Positions 1 through 9,130 of a stretch of DNA of 64,000 nucleotides are shown here, piece by piece. The stretch comes from Mitsuaria sp. PDC51 (GTDB lineage Bacteria > Pseudomonadota > Gammaproteobacteria > Burkholderiales > Burkholderiaceae_C), in the NCBI RefSeq assembly GCF_900113225.1, contig NZ_FOZE01000002.1, forward strand, positions 682,001 to 746,000, in the 5' to 3' direction. Within the stretch, counting starts at the first letter, position 1, and every line of letters starts with the position of its first letter. The notes beneath the pieces were generated by a model. That model did no database searches, was not told where the DNA came from, and saw only the letters and a program-made list of their open reading frames with translations. The translations under genes and the position numbers were made by a program.

Positions 1-1284
1 CAGCCGGTAGTTGTCGGCATAGCCGTACTTCGTGCCGGTGGCCGCGCCCGTGGTGAAGTCGACCGGCGTCTGCCAGCGCGCGTCGTCGTTGCGCTCCACC
101 CAGGCACCGACCTGCAAGCGCCCCGGCCCCGCTTCGCGCGCCAGGCGCAGCACGTCGCCATAGGCATGGAAGCCGTTGTCGGCCCGCTTGCCGGGGACGT
201 CGGTCGCGACCTTGGTGGTCTTCTTTCCCGCCGCGTCGTAGAACTGCACGCCGTTGTGGGACGGATCGGTGTCGGTGGGATCGCTGGTCTTGTCCGACGC
301 GTGGTCGAAGTCGTTGAAGTAGACCTTGTTGTCGACCGTCCAGCCGCCCAGCGTCGAGGTCACGCCGAGGTAGGTGAAGCTGGACCGGTAGCTCGCGCCG
401 TTGTAGCCGGCATAGGTCTGCAGCGACGGGTCGTCGCCCAGGCCGAAGCGCCAGCCGTGCTGCGCGATCTGGTCGAGCGTCGCGCCTTGCACCGTGTTCT
501 GGCGTTCGCGGTTGACGCTGGTGACGAAGGTCAAGGTCGTGTCGTCGCCCAGCGCGCTGACGGTCTTGAGGAACAGGTGCTTGCGGTCATCGCGCGTGTG
601 CGACAGGAAGGTGTCGCTGGACTCCTTGGAGACCTCCGCGAAGACGCCGGTATCGCCGAAGTTGTGGTCCACCGACAGCCCGGCCGCGCGGGTGTTCCAG
701 CTGCCCAGGGTGAAGTACGGCGTGATGCCGTCGACGCTGGCCGGATCGCGCGTGCGCAGTGCGATGGTGCCGCCGAAGGTGGCGTTGCCGATCGACGCGC
801 CGCCGCCCGGACCGCGGTCGATCTGCGCCTGGCCCAGCACGTGGTTGCTGAAGTAGGCCGAGGTGGTGTGATGCAGGTCGCTCGCGTCGCCGAACGGGAT
901 GCCGTCGAAGGTGATGTTGAACTGGCCGTCCTGGAAGCCGCGCAGGCTGATGCCTTCGCTCTTGCCCAGGCCGGGGCCTTCCGGCGAGCTCACCGTCATG
1001 CTGGGCGCGTACTTGACGATGTCGTCGAAGTTGGCGTTGAAGCGCAGCGCGTCGCGGATGAAGCGCTCATCGATCACCGAGGTCGGCTGGCTGGCATTGA
1101 GCGGCGCGGCGCTGGGTGCGAGCGTGTTCACCGAATTGCCGGTGACGCTGACGACGTCCAGTGTCTGCACGCGCTTGTCGTCGTCGGCATGGGCGGACGG
1201 CAGGCAACTCAGCACCGCGGCGGCGGCGATCAATCGGCGCGCAGACAGGCGGGCGGACAGGCGGGCGGGGCGGACGAGCGGCAT
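1..1284 (-). CDS. TonB-dependent outer-membrane receptor, 3' part missing
   Basis: Reading leftward from the ATG at 1284, 428 codons stay open to the window edge, so only the N-terminal part is seen. Residues 1 to about 34 look like a signal peptide (arginine-rich start, Ala/Leu core, ending AHA-DD). A plug domain follows, with the TonB-box-like stretch DVVSVTGN, then LRGFQDGQFNITFDGIPFGD and GQAQIDRGPGGGASIGNATFGG, which are typical plug motifs, and the first barrel strands. Such receptors use TonB/ExbBD energy to import siderophores, cobalamin or other scarce substrates through the outer membrane. The substrate cannot be told from this part. No clear Fur box is visible upstream (1285-1493). 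Confidence 0.85.
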   Translation of the reverse strand, partial: MPLVRPARLSARLSARRLIAAAAVLSCLPSAHADDDKRVQTLDVVSVTGNSVNTLAPSAAPLNASQPTSVIDERFIRDALRFNANFDDIVKYAPSMTVSSPEGPGLGKSEGISLRGFQDGQFNITFDGIPFGDASDLHHTTSAYFSNHVLGQAQIDRGPGGGASIGNATFGGTIALRTRDPASVDGITPYFTLGSWNTRAAGLSVDHNFGDTGVFAEVSKESSDTFLSHTRDDRKHLFLKTVSALGDDTTLTFVTSVNRERQNTVQGATLDQIAQHGWRFGLGDDPSLQTYAGYNGASYRSSFTYLGVTSTLGGWTVDNKVYFNDFDHASDKTSDPTDTDPSHNGVQFYDAAGKKTTKVATDVPGKRADNGFHAYGDVLRLAREAGPGRLQVGAWVERNDDARWQTPVDFTTGAATGTKYGYADNYRL

Positions 1285-1493
1285 GGAGAGCGTCTGGCGG
1301 ATGAAAAGCCGGCGATGCTGGGGCGCCCGGATGTCCGGTCGATGACAGTCGGGCGGCTGTCTCGGATCACCAAATCGACAAGAAGTGTCTGATTCATTGC
1401 GCCATCAATGCCGCGTCAACGCCTGATCACGACGACCTCACGCCGCCATGTCCGATCCGGCGGCGGCCCCCGGGACCCCTATCATCCCCACCC

Positions 1494-2393
1494 ATGCCCG
1501 CCTCCCTCGACGGCCGCCTGGTGGTGGCCCTTTCCTCCCGCGCGCTGTTCGACTTCGAAGAGGAGAACCAGCTCTTCGAGAACAGCGACGACCGCGCCTA
1601 CATGCGGCTGCAGCAGCAGCGCCTGGACGAGCCGGCCAAGCCCGGCACCGCCTTCTCGCTGGCGCGCAAGCTGCTCGCCTTCAACGCCCTGGGCGAGACG
1701 CCCCGCGTCGAGGTCGTCGTCCTGTCCCGCAACGATCCGATCTCCGGCATGCGCGTGTTCCGCTCCGCGCAGCATTACGGACTGACCATCGAGCGCGGCG
1801 TCTTCACCCGCGGGCAGAGCCCCTGGCGCTACCTGCGCCCGCTCAAGGCCGACCTGTTCCTCTCCGCCAACGAGGACGACGTGCGCTCCGCCCTCGCCGC
1901 CGGCGTGGCCGCGGCACGCGTCTTCCCGCAGTCGGCGCGCGCCTCGGCCGCCTATCCCGATGAGCTGCGCATCGCCTTCGACGGCGATGCCGTGCTGTTC
2001 TCCGACGAGGCCGAACAGATCTACCAGCGCGATGGCCTGGACGCCTTCCAGGCCCATGAACGCGAACGCAAGCTGACGCCCTTGCCCGCCGGTCCGTTCA
2101 AGGAAGTCCTGCACGCGCTGCAGCGCCTGCAGGCCGCGCCCGCCGCGCCGATGCGCCTGCGCACCGCGCTGGTCACCGCCCGCAGCGCCCCCGCCCATGA
2201 GCGCGCCATCCGCACGCTGATGGACTGGGACGTCGAGGTCGACGAGGCGATGTTCCTCGGCGGCCTGGCCAAGGGCGAATTCCTGCGCGAGTTCGAGCCC
2301 GACTTCTTCTTCGACGACCAGCACGGCCACATCCAGAACGCCGTCCCCCATGTGCCCGCCGGCCACGTCACGATGGGGGTGACGAACCGCTGA
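1494..2393 (+). CDS. 5'-nucleotidase, cytosolic NT5C1-like family
   Basis: 299 residues. The protein resembles the bacterial members of the cytosolic 5'-nucleotidase I family (HAD-like fold): an N-terminal LVVALSSRALFDFEEEN segment, a central LSRNDPISGMRVF stretch, the acidic IAFDGDAVLFSDEAE motif near residue 165 that would supply catalytic aspartates, and a C-terminal DFFFDDQHGH. The expected reaction is dephosphorylation of nucleoside 5'-monophosphates in the cytoplasm, for nucleotide pool balance. The start at 1494 puts the conserved family beginning at the N-terminus. It is divergent from the receptor gene and lies about 110 bp before the tricorn-like peptidase gene, on the same strand. 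Confidence 0.8.
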   Translation: MPASLDGRLVVALSSRALFDFEEENQLFENSDDRAYMRLQQQRLDEPAKPGTAFSLARKLLAFNALGETPRVEVVVLSRNDPISGMRVFRSAQHYGLTIERGVFTRGQSPWRYLRPLKADLFLSANEDDVRSALAAGVAAARVFPQSARASAAYPDELRIAFDGDAVLFSDEAEQIYQRDGLDAFQAHERERKLTPLPAGPFKEVLHALQRLQAAPAAPMRLRTALVTARSAPAHERAIRTLMDWDVEVDEAMFLGGLAKGEFLREFEPDFFFDDQHGHIQNAVPHVPAGHVTMGVTNR

Positions 2394-2501
2394 CGCCCCG
2401 CCCGGCGCCAGAATCCGCGCCGCATGACTTCCGGCTGCCGTCCGGCCGGTTCCCTTCTCGTTCCAACGCTCCGTCCCCGGACTCCCACAAGGAAGACCTC
2501 G

Positions 2502-5500
2502 ATGCGCATCACGCTCCGCCGCCTGGCCATCGCCTCGGCCTGCTCGATGGCCACCCTGGCCATCGCCGCAGAATCCACCGCCACCTCGGCCGCGACCTCG
2601 GCTGCCGCCCTCGGCGCCGCCGACGCCGTCGCCCGCGGCGCGGCCGCCCGTGCGGCGCTCGTCGATCCGGCGCTGGGCTTCTACCGCCAGCCCGCGCTGC
2701 GTGGCGACCGGCTGGTCTTCGTGGCCGAGGGCGACCTGTGGCAGGCCTCCGCCGCCGGCGGCACCGCCCAGCGCCTGACCACCCATGGCGGCGTCGAGAC
2801 CTATCCCGCCCTGTCCGCCGATGGCCGCTGGATCGCGTTCACCGGCCAGCAGGAAAGCGCGAGCGACGTCTTCGTCATGCCGGCCGCCGGCGGCGTGCCC
2901 CGCCGCCTGACCTGGGACACCGGCGCGGTGCGCGTCTGGGGCATCACCGCGCAGAACGAGGTGCTCTACACCGGCAACACCGAGCGCGGCGAGCCCGGCA
3001 CCCAGTTGCACCTGGTCGACATCGCCACCGGCAAGCACCGCGCGCTGCCGGTCGGCCAGGCCAGCGACGGCGCGCTCAGCGCCGACGGCAAGACCCTGTA
3101 CTTCACCCGCAACGGCCTGCGCGGCGACAACGCCCGCCAGTACCGCGGCGGCGCCCTGGCCCGGCTGTGGGTGATGGACCTCACCGGCAGCGCCGAGGCC
3201 CGGCCGCTGGTCCCCGAAGGCGCCAACGACCGCCGGCCGATGCCCTACGTCGACGCCGGCGGCAACGCCCGCATCGCGTTCCTGTCCGACCGGGACGGGA
3301 CCTTCAACCTCTGGTCGGTCAAGGCCGACGGCTCCGACCCGCGCCAGCACACCCGCCTCAAGGGATGGGACATCCGCCATGCGAGCCTGGACGGCGCGCA
3401 GGCGGTCTTCGCCGTCGGCGCGGACCTCTACCGCCTCGACCTGAACGGCAGCGCCGCCGAGCAGAAGCTGTCCATCGCCCTGGGCGGCGACTTCGACCAG
3501 CAGCGCAAGCGCTGGGTCAGCCGCCCGCAGGACTTCCTGACCGCGGTCTCGCTGTCGCCCAATGGCGAGCAGGTCGTGCTGACCGCGCGCGGCCGCCTGG
3601 CCACGCAAGGCGTCGGCCCGCTGCGCCGCGCCGAACTGCCGGTGCCCGCTAGCCTCGGCGACGCCGGCCGCTGCCGCGACACCGCCTTCAGCAGCGACAG
3701 CCGCGACGTCTTCGCGCTGTGCGACTACAGCGGCGAACTCGAGATCTGGCGCCTGGCCGCCAACGGCGCCGGCCAGCCGCGGCAGGTCACCGAAGGCGCC
3801 ACCGCGATGCGCCGCAGCCTGTCGCCCTCGCCCGACGGCCGCTGGATCGCCCACACCGACAAGGAAGGCCGCCTCTTCCTCACCGACCTCAAGAACCCCA
3901 GCCGCGCCGCCGCGACCCGCGAGGTCGACCACGACACGCTCGGCGACGGCGCGGCCTCGCTGTCCTGGTCCGCCGACGGCAAGGCGCTGGCCTTCGTCCG
4001 CGCCACCAGCAACCCCTATCGCGAGCAGCTGATGCTGCTGACCGTCGCCGACGGCAAGGTCCACCAGCTCGGCAGCGACCGCTACGCCGCGACCGCGCCG
4101 GCCTTCAGCCCCGATGGCCAGTGGCTCTACTTCCTGTCGCGCCGCAGCTTCGACGTGACCGGCAACCCCGGCCCCTGGGGCGACCGCAACATGGGCCCGT
4201 TCTTCGACAAGGGCTGGAAGGTCTACGCGCTGGCGCTGCAGCCGGGCCTGCGCTTCCCGTTCGCGCAGCCGGATGAGCTCCAGGGCCTGAAGGCCAAGGA
4301 GGAGGCCGAGGTCCGCGAGCAGGAGAAGGACAAGCCCGACAACAAGGAATCGAAGCAGAAGGTCGACCAGGCCAAGGCCGCCGCGGTGAAGGAAGAGAAG
4401 CCCGCGGCCAAGGGCAAGCCCGAGATCCAGATCCCCGGCCTGTCGCTGCGCCTGTTCGAAGTGCCCATCGCCGCCGGCAACTACAGCGGCCTGGCCGTGG
4501 ACTCCAAGCGCCTGTACCTGCACGAGGGCACCACGCTGCGCCAGCTGCCGATCGGTCCCGGCGAAACCAAGGTCGAGACCTTCGCCGAACAGGTCGGCGC
4601 CTTCGACCTGAGCGCCGACGGCAAGAAGCTGCTGATCCGCCGCCCCGCGGCACCAGGCGCCGCGCCGGAGATCCTGATCGTCGACGCCGGACCGAAGATC
4701 CCCGGCGACCTGGACAAGTCGCGCGTGCGCTGGACCGACTGGCAGATCGCCGTCGATCCCAAGGCCGAATGGCGCCAGATGTTCAACGACGCCTGGCGCA
4801 TGCAGCGCGACTTCTTCTACGACAAGGACATGCACGGCGTGGACTGGACCGCGATGCGCGCCAAGTACGCGCCGCTGGTGGAACGCGTCACCGAGCGCAG
4901 CGAGCTGGCCGAGGTCATGGCGCAGATGGTGGGCGAGCTCAGCCTGCTGCACAGCCAGGTCGCGCCGGGCGAGCTGCGCAAGGGTGCCGAGGAACCCGGT
5001 TTCGCCGGGCTGGGCGCGCAACTCGAGCGCGACGCCAAGGGCTGGAAGATCGCCCGCATCTTCAGCGGCGATCCGGAACTGCCGGCCGACGCCGGCCCGC
5101 TGGCCGCGCCGGGGCTGAACATCCCGGTGGGCAGCGTGATCACGCAGATCAACGGCCGCGACGCGACCCAGGCCCCCGATCCCAGCGAACTGATGCGCGG
5201 CCAGGCCGGCAAGCAGGTGCTGCTGCAGGTGCGCGAGCCCTCCGGCAAGGAGCGCCCCGTCGTCGTCACGCCGGTCGACCTGCGCCGCGAAGGCCAGCTG
5301 CGCATCAACGACTGGCGCTACGGCCGCGCCCGGATCGTCGACACCGCCAGCAACGGCAAGATCGGCTACCTGCACCTGCGCGCGATGACTCGCGACGACA
5401 TCGGCGACTTCGCCCGCGAGTTCTACGCGCAGAGCGAGCGCGAGGGGCTCATCATCGACGTCCGCCACAACAACGGCGGCAACATCGACAGCTGGATCCT

Positions 5501-5972
5501 GCAGACGCTGCTGCGCCGCGCCTGGGCCTTCTGGCAACCGCGCTCGCCTTACGGCAGCAAGCCCTATCCCAACATGCAGCAGGTGTTCCGCGGCAAGGTC
5601 GTCGTGCTGGCCAACGAGGAAACCTACTCCGACGGCGAAACCTTCTCCGAAGGCTTCAAGCGCCTGGGCCTGGGACCGGTCATCGGCAAGACGACCTCGG
5701 GCGCCGGGGTGTGGCTGTCCGACCAGAACCGGTTGATGGACAACGGGCTGATGCGCGCTGCGGAGAACGGACAGATCACCGTCGACGGCCAGTTCCTCGT
5801 CGAGGGCAAGGGCGTGACGCCGGACATCGAGGTCGACAATCCGCCGCGCGCGACCGCCAATGGGCAGGATGCGCAGCTGGATGCGGCGATCGCCTGGCTC
5901 AAGGATGCGATCGCGAAGGATCCCGTCAAGACGCCGAAGCCGGGGCCTTATCTGCGGCCGATCAAGCAGTGA
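2502..5972 (+). CDS. Exported tricorn-like S41 family peptidase
   Basis: 1156 residues from the ATG at 2502, which has GGAAG 6 bases upstream; an ATG at 2424 is also open but would put about 26 residues ahead of the signal peptide. Order of parts: signal peptide (about 1-24, ending AIAAES), a long WD40-like/TolB-like beta-propeller region (about 45-600), a Lys/Glu-rich linker coded by about 4290-4430, a second propeller part, a helical segment, a PDZ domain (about 830-940) and a C-terminal S41 serine-protease domain with YSDGETFSEGF, where the serine after Tyr is the expected nucleophile, and GKTTSGAGVW. This is the architecture of tricorn protease homologues. The role is probably degradation of peptides in the periplasm. 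A strong hairpin terminator follows at 6101. Confidence 0.88.
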   Translation: MRITLRRLAIASACSMATLAIAAESTATSAATSAAALGAADAVARGAAARAALVDPALGFYRQPALRGDRLVFVAEGDLWQASAAGGTAQRLTTHGGVETYPALSADGRWIAFTGQQESASDVFVMPAAGGVPRRLTWDTGAVRVWGITAQNEVLYTGNTERGEPGTQLHLVDIATGKHRALPVGQASDGALSADGKTLYFTRNGLRGDNARQYRGGALARLWVMDLTGSAEARPLVPEGANDRRPMPYVDAGGNARIAFLSDRDGTFNLWSVKADGSDPRQHTRLKGWDIRHASLDGAQAVFAVGADLYRLDLNGSAAEQKLSIALGGDFDQQRKRWVSRPQDFLTAVSLSPNGEQVVLTARGRLATQGVGPLRRAELPVPASLGDAGRCRDTAFSSDSRDVFALCDYSGELEIWRLAANGAGQPRQVTEGATAMRRSLSPSPDGRWIAHTDKEGRLFLTDLKNPSRAAATREVDHDTLGDGAASLSWSADGKALAFVRATSNPYREQLMLLTVADGKVHQLGSDRYAATAPAFSPDGQWLYFLSRRSFDVTGNPGPWGDRNMGPFFDKGWKVYALALQPGLRFPFAQPDELQGLKAKEEAEVREQEKDKPDNKESKQKVDQAKAAAVKEEKPAAKGKPEIQIPGLSLRLFEVPIAAGNYSGLAVDSKRLYLHEGTTLRQLPIGPGETKVETFAEQVGAFDLSADGKKLLIRRPAAPGAAPEILIVDAGPKIPGDLDKSRVRWTDWQIAVDPKAEWRQMFNDAWRMQRDFFYDKDMHGVDWTAMRAKYAPLVERVTERSELAEVMAQMVGELSLLHSQVAPGELRKGAEEPGFAGLGAQLERDAKGWKIARIFSGDPELPADAGPLAAPGLNIPVGSVITQINGRDATQAPDPSELMRGQAGKQVLLQVREPSGKERPVVVTPVDLRREGQLRINDWRYGRARIVDTASNGKIGYLHLRAMTRDDIGDFAREFYAQSEREGLIIDVRHNNGGNIDSWILQTLLRRAWAFWQPRSPYGSKPYPNMQQVFRGKVVVLANEETYSDGETFSEGFKRLGLGPVIGKTTSGAGVWLSDQNRLMDNGLMRAAENGQITVDGQFLVEGKGVTPDIEVDNPPRATANGQDAQLDAAIAWLKDAIAKDPVKTPKPGPYLRPIKQ

Positions 5973-6100
5973 GGCGTATGGGCAACCGGCGCTGCGCGAC
6001 TGCGCGTCAGCCAGCGCGGCCCATCACAGGGTAGGAGGCCTCGCGTCCGCGAACCTCCCACCCTGTTCCGGGCCCGGAGGCACTCGCTGACTCCAAGCAG

Positions 6101-6126
6101 AACGGGAGGCCTCGGCCTCCCGTTTT
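6101..6126 (+). terminator. Rho-independent terminator, possibly bidirectional
   Basis: Stem CGGGAGGCC (6103-6111) pairs perfectly with GGCCTCCCG (6114-6122), extended by AA/TT, and is followed by TTTT. It lies between the convergent peptidase gene (ends 5972) and tyrS (ends 6153). The A residues on the left side are too few for a strong U-tract in the tyrS direction, but the stem could serve both. Confidence 0.8.
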
Positions 6127-6152
6127 GCATGGCGTGAGTCGGTCAGGTCAGA

Positions 6153-7400
6153 TCAGGTGAGCGTCACGCGCGCGAACTGGCGCTTGCCGACCTGCAGCAC
6201 CATCGTGCCGGCCTCGACCTTCAAGGCCTTGTCGCTGATGGTGACGCCATCGATCTTGACGCCACCCTGCTCGATCTTGCGGTTGCCCTCGCCGTTGGAC
6301 GGCACCAGGTTGGCCGCCTTCAGCAGCGCGGCAATGCCCATCGGCGCGCCGCTCAGCGTCAGCTCGGGGATGTCGTCCGGAATGCCGCCGCGGGCCCGGT
6401 TGTTGAAGTCCGCCTCCGCGTCCTCCGCGGCCTGCGCGCTGTGGAAACGCGCGGTGATCTCCTTGGCGAGCATCACCTTCGCTTCCTTCGGGTTGCGGCC
6501 GCCCTCGATCTCGCGCTTCAGCGCCGCGATCTCCTCGATCGACTTGAAGCTCAGCAGGTCGAACCACTTCCACATCTGCAGGTCGCTGATCGACAGGATC
6601 TTGGCGAACATGCTGTTGGCCGGCTCGGTGATGCCCACGTAGTTGTTCTTGGACTTGGACATCTTCTCGACGCCGTCCAGGCCCTCCAGCAGCGGCATGG
6701 TGAGGATGCACTGCGGCTCCTGGCCGTACTCGGCCTGCAGGTGCCGGCCCATCAGCAGGTTGAACTTCTGGTCGGTGCCGCCCAGTTCCAGGTCGGCCTT
6801 CAGCGCCACCGAGTCGTAACCCTGCATCAGCGGGTAGAGGAATTCATGCACCGAGATCGGCGTGCCGGCCGCGTAGCGCTTGGTGAAGTCGTCGCGCTCC
6901 ATCATGCGGGCCACCGTGTACTTGGCGGCCAGCTGGATCAGGCCGCGCGCGCCCAGCGGGTCGGACCATTCGCTGTTGTAGCGGATCTCGGTGCGCGCCG
7001 GATCCAGCACCAGGCTGGCCTGCTTGTAATAGGTCTCGGCGTTGTGCTTGATCTGCTCCGGCGTCAGCGGTGGGCGCGTGGCGTTGCGACCCGACGGGTC
7101 GCCGATCATCGAGGTGAAGTCACCGATCAGGAAGATCACCTGGTGCCCCAGGTCCTGCAGCTGGCGCATCTTGTTCAGCACCACGGTGTGGCCAACGTGG
7201 ATGTCCGGCGCCGTCGGGTCCAGGCCCAGCTTGATCCGCAGCGGCTGGCCGGTGGCCTCGGACCGGGCCAGCTTCTTCAGCCATTCGTCCTGCGGCAGCA
7301 GTTCCTCGCAGCCCCGCAGCGATTGCTGCATCGCATGACGGACCCGGTCGGTGATCGGAAATTCAGCGGCCGGCGAGGACTGGGTTCGAATGTCAGACAT
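6153..7400 (-). CDS. tyrS: Tyrosyl-tRNA synthetase
   Basis: 415 residues, the usual length of the longer TyrRS type. It charges tRNA-Tyr with tyrosine. Class I signatures are HVGHT (68-72, the HIGH motif) and KMSKS (246-250). The C-terminal about 65 residues form an S4 RNA-binding domain ([17 protein letters not shown]). The start chosen is the ATG at 7400 (MSDIRTQ); the open frame extends upstream to 7544 but through residues with no family resemblance. It is divergent from the M23 peptidase gene, an arrangement common in Burkholderiales and Pseudomonas relatives. Confidence 0.96.
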   Translation of the reverse strand: MSDIRTQSSPAAEFPITDRVRHAMQQSLRGCEELLPQDEWLKKLARSEATGQPLRIKLGLDPTAPDIHVGHTVVLNKMRQLQDLGHQVIFLIGDFTSMIGDPSGRNATRPPLTPEQIKHNAETYYKQASLVLDPARTEIRYNSEWSDPLGARGLIQLAAKYTVARMMERDDFTKRYAAGTPISVHEFLYPLMQGYDSVALKADLELGGTDQKFNLLMGRHLQAEYGQEPQCILTMPLLEGLDGVEKMSKSKNNYVGITEPANSMFAKILSISDLQMWKWFDLLSFKSIEEIAALKREIEGGRNPKEAKVMLAKEITARFHSAQAAEDAEADFNNRARGGIPDDIPELTLSGAPMGIAALLKAANLVPSNGEGNRKIEQGGVKIDGVTISDKALKVEAGTMVLQVGKRQFARVTLT

Positions 7401-7437
7401 GGCACTTCGGAGCCCGCACGGGCTTACGTAAAGTCTT

Positions 7438-7465
7438 GATTTATCGGGTTTTCTAGCACTTGCAA
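7438..7465 (-). promoter_or_regulatory. Candidate sigma-70 promoter for tyrS
   Basis: On the minus strand TTGCAA (7465-7460), a 16-base spacer and TAAATC (7443-7438) form a 4/6 plus 4/6 match to the housekeeping consensus. The implied start near 7431 gives a leader of about 30 bases before the tyrS ATG. No other candidate between the two divergent genes is as well placed. Confidence 0.4.
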
Positions 7466-7485
7466 CCCGGGCGCGCCGGTATACT
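7457..7485 (+). promoter_or_regulatory. Candidate promoter for the M23 peptidase transcript
   Basis: A good -10 hexamer TATACT lies at 7480-7485; with a 17-base spacer the -35 would be CACTTG (7457-7462), which is poor, so activator help or another spacing is possible. If used, the transcript would have a leader of about 220 bases before the M23 gene, and that leader carries a short reading frame (7524-7724). Confidence 0.25.
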
Positions 7486-7523
7486 GCCGGCTGTTTTTGC
7501 GGGGCGCCAGGAGGGCAAATCTC

Positions 7524-7724
7524 ATGCCCGATGGGACGCTGCAACGCAAGACGGCGATTCTAGTGGACGCTCCCCGCAGCATCAGGACGCCCCCGGCGTC
7601 CTTCGCTGGCCGGCACGTCGAATCGCCGGCCCGGGCCCTCCGGGTCACGCCCTGCGGCGTGGCGATGGGCGGCACTCCTCAGGCTCCAGAAAGAAGGTCT
7701 TCGGCGCGTGATGAATTGGACTGA
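7524..7724 (+). CDS. Possible 66-residue leader reading frame overlapping the M23 gene start
   Basis: ATG at 7524 is preceded by AGGAGGG (7509-7515) with 8-base spacing, a stronger ribosome site than that of the M23 gene itself. The frame runs 66 codons and stops at 7724, 14 bases inside the M23 gene in another frame. The peptide ([19 protein letters not shown] at the start) has no domain I recognise. Translation through the overlap could couple to M23 translation. It may equally be a chance frame in GC-rich DNA; the perfect Shine-Dalgarno is the only reason to list it. Confidence 0.3.
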   Translation: MPDGTLQRKTAILVDAPRSIRTPPASFAGRHVESPARALRVTPCGVAMGGTPQAPERRSSARDELD

Positions 7725-9096
7725 CGAATGGCAGCGCGTGCAGCGCACGCTCGCTCGCGCCGAATCCTTCGCGGCCAAGCACCCGCGCACCCTGACCGGC
7801 ACCGTCGTCGGTGTCCTGAGCTGCTTCGCGGTGACCGCCTTCGGCGTCGCCCCGATGGCCCCTGACGCAGCGGACCTGCCGCAGCGCATCGTTTCCGAAT
7901 CCATCCCGCTGCAATCGCTGGACGAGCAACTGGCCGAACTGGCCGCGTTCGATCCCGGCCTGTCCCGCAGCGACATCACCCGCGCCGCCGACACCGCCGA
8001 CTCGCTGCTCAAGCGCATGGGCGCGGCCGACGTCGCCGCCGCCGCCTTCCTGCGCAGCGACGAGACCGCCAAAAAGCTGCTGACCGGCCGCGTCGGCAAG
8101 CGCGTGCAGGTCGTCGCGACCGCCAGCGGCGAGGTCCAGTCCCTCGTCGCCCGCTACGCCGCCGAGGCCAGCGAGCAGCAGGACACCCACTTCACCCGCC
8201 TGAGCATCACCCGCGAAGGCGACAAGTTCGTCTCGAAGCTGGAGACCGTGCCGTTCGAGACCCAGACCCGCCTGGGCAGCGGCTCGATCCAGTCCTCGCT
8301 GTTCGCCGCGACCGACGAGGCCAACGTGCCCGACGCGATCGCCACCCAGCTGGCGGACATGTTCTCCGGCGACATCGACTTCCACCGCGAACTGCGCAAG
8401 GGCGACCGCTTCTCGCTGGTCTACGAAACCCTGACCGCCGACGGCGAGCCCATCACCTGGGGCAACCGCGCCGGCCGCCTGCTGGCCGCGGAGTTCGTCA
8501 ACAACGGCAAGAGCTACCAGTCGGTGCTGTTCCGGGATCCGGCCAGCGGCAAGAGCAACTACTACGGCTTCGACGGCGAGAGCAAGCGCCGCTCGTTCCT
8601 GGCGAGCCCGATGGAGTTCTCCCGCGTGACCTCCGGTTTCGCGATGCGCTTCCATCCGATCCTGCAGACCTGGCGCCAGCACCAGGGCATCGATTACGGC
8701 GCCCCCACCGGCACCCCGGTGCGCAGCGTCGGCGACGGCAATGTTGAGTTCGCCGGCTGGCAGAACGGCTTCGGCAACGTGGTGCAGCTCAAGCACAGCG
8801 GCAACCGCATGACGGTCTACGCGCACCTGAGCCGCATCGACGTCAAGAAAGGCCAGAAGGTCGACCAGGGCCAGAAGATCGGCGCCGTCGGCTCGACCGG
8901 CTGGGCCACCGGCCCGCACCTGCATTTCGAATTCCGCGTGAACGGCAAGCAGCAGGATCCGCGCGTGATCGCGCGCTCGTCGGAAGCCGTCACGCTGCCC
9001 GCGACCGCCAAGGCCGCGTTCAAGGCCCAGGTCGCCAGCGCCAAGATCGCGCTCGACGCGGCCTCATCCATCCACGAGGGCGTCGTCGGCGAATAA
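7711..9096 (+). CDS. M23 family metallopeptidase (LytM-type murein endopeptidase)
   Basis: 461 residues from ATG 7711; a GTG at 7708 is in frame directly before it, and AGAAGG (7692-7697) fits either. A transmembrane segment lies at about 28-47, so the protein is anchored in the inner membrane facing the periplasm. An OapA/LysM-like middle region follows, then a C-terminal LytM domain with HQGIDYGAP (His about 324, Asp about 328) and HLHFEF (His about 403 and 405), the zinc ligands and catalytic His. The family cleaves peptidoglycan cross-links. Its neighbour anmK, 34 bp downstream on the same strand, recycles cell-wall sugar, which fits a cell-wall turnover pair. Confidence 0.92.
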   Translation: MNWTDEWQRVQRTLARAESFAAKHPRTLTGTVVGVLSCFAVTAFGVAPMAPDAADLPQRIVSESIPLQSLDEQLAELAAFDPGLSRSDITRAADTADSLLKRMGAADVAAAAFLRSDETAKKLLTGRVGKRVQVVATASGEVQSLVARYAAEASEQQDTHFTRLSITREGDKFVSKLETVPFETQTRLGSGSIQSSLFAATDEANVPDAIATQLADMFSGDIDFHRELRKGDRFSLVYETLTADGEPITWGNRAGRLLAAEFVNNGKSYQSVLFRDPASGKSNYYGFDGESKRRSFLASPMEFSRVTSGFAMRFHPILQTWRQHQGIDYGAPTGTPVRSVGDGNVEFAGWQNGFGNVVQLKHSGNRMTVYAHLSRIDVKKGQKVDQGQKIGAVGSTGWATGPHLHFEFRVNGKQQDPRVIARSSEAVTLPATAKAAFKAQVASAKIALDAASSIHEGVVGE

Positions 9097-9130
9097 GCCG
9101 GCGGTCGCTCGCGACCTCCACGCTGCGGCG

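Noticed and set aside
1285-1420. Fur box or other iron-responsive site ahead of the TonB-dependent receptor
   Set aside because: No stretch close to the GATAAT-type repeat pattern could be found on either strand.
1482-5537. A 1351-codon open frame antisense to the tricorn-like peptidase and nucleotidase genes
   Set aside because: The plus strand carries recognisable catalytic motifs and the antisense product is low-complexity Ala/Gly/Val/Arg; long antisense frames are usual at this GC content.
7380-7400. GGGTTCGAATG resembling the T-loop of a tRNA gene
   Set aside because: It is part of the tyrS start region and no acceptor or anticodon arm can be folded around it.
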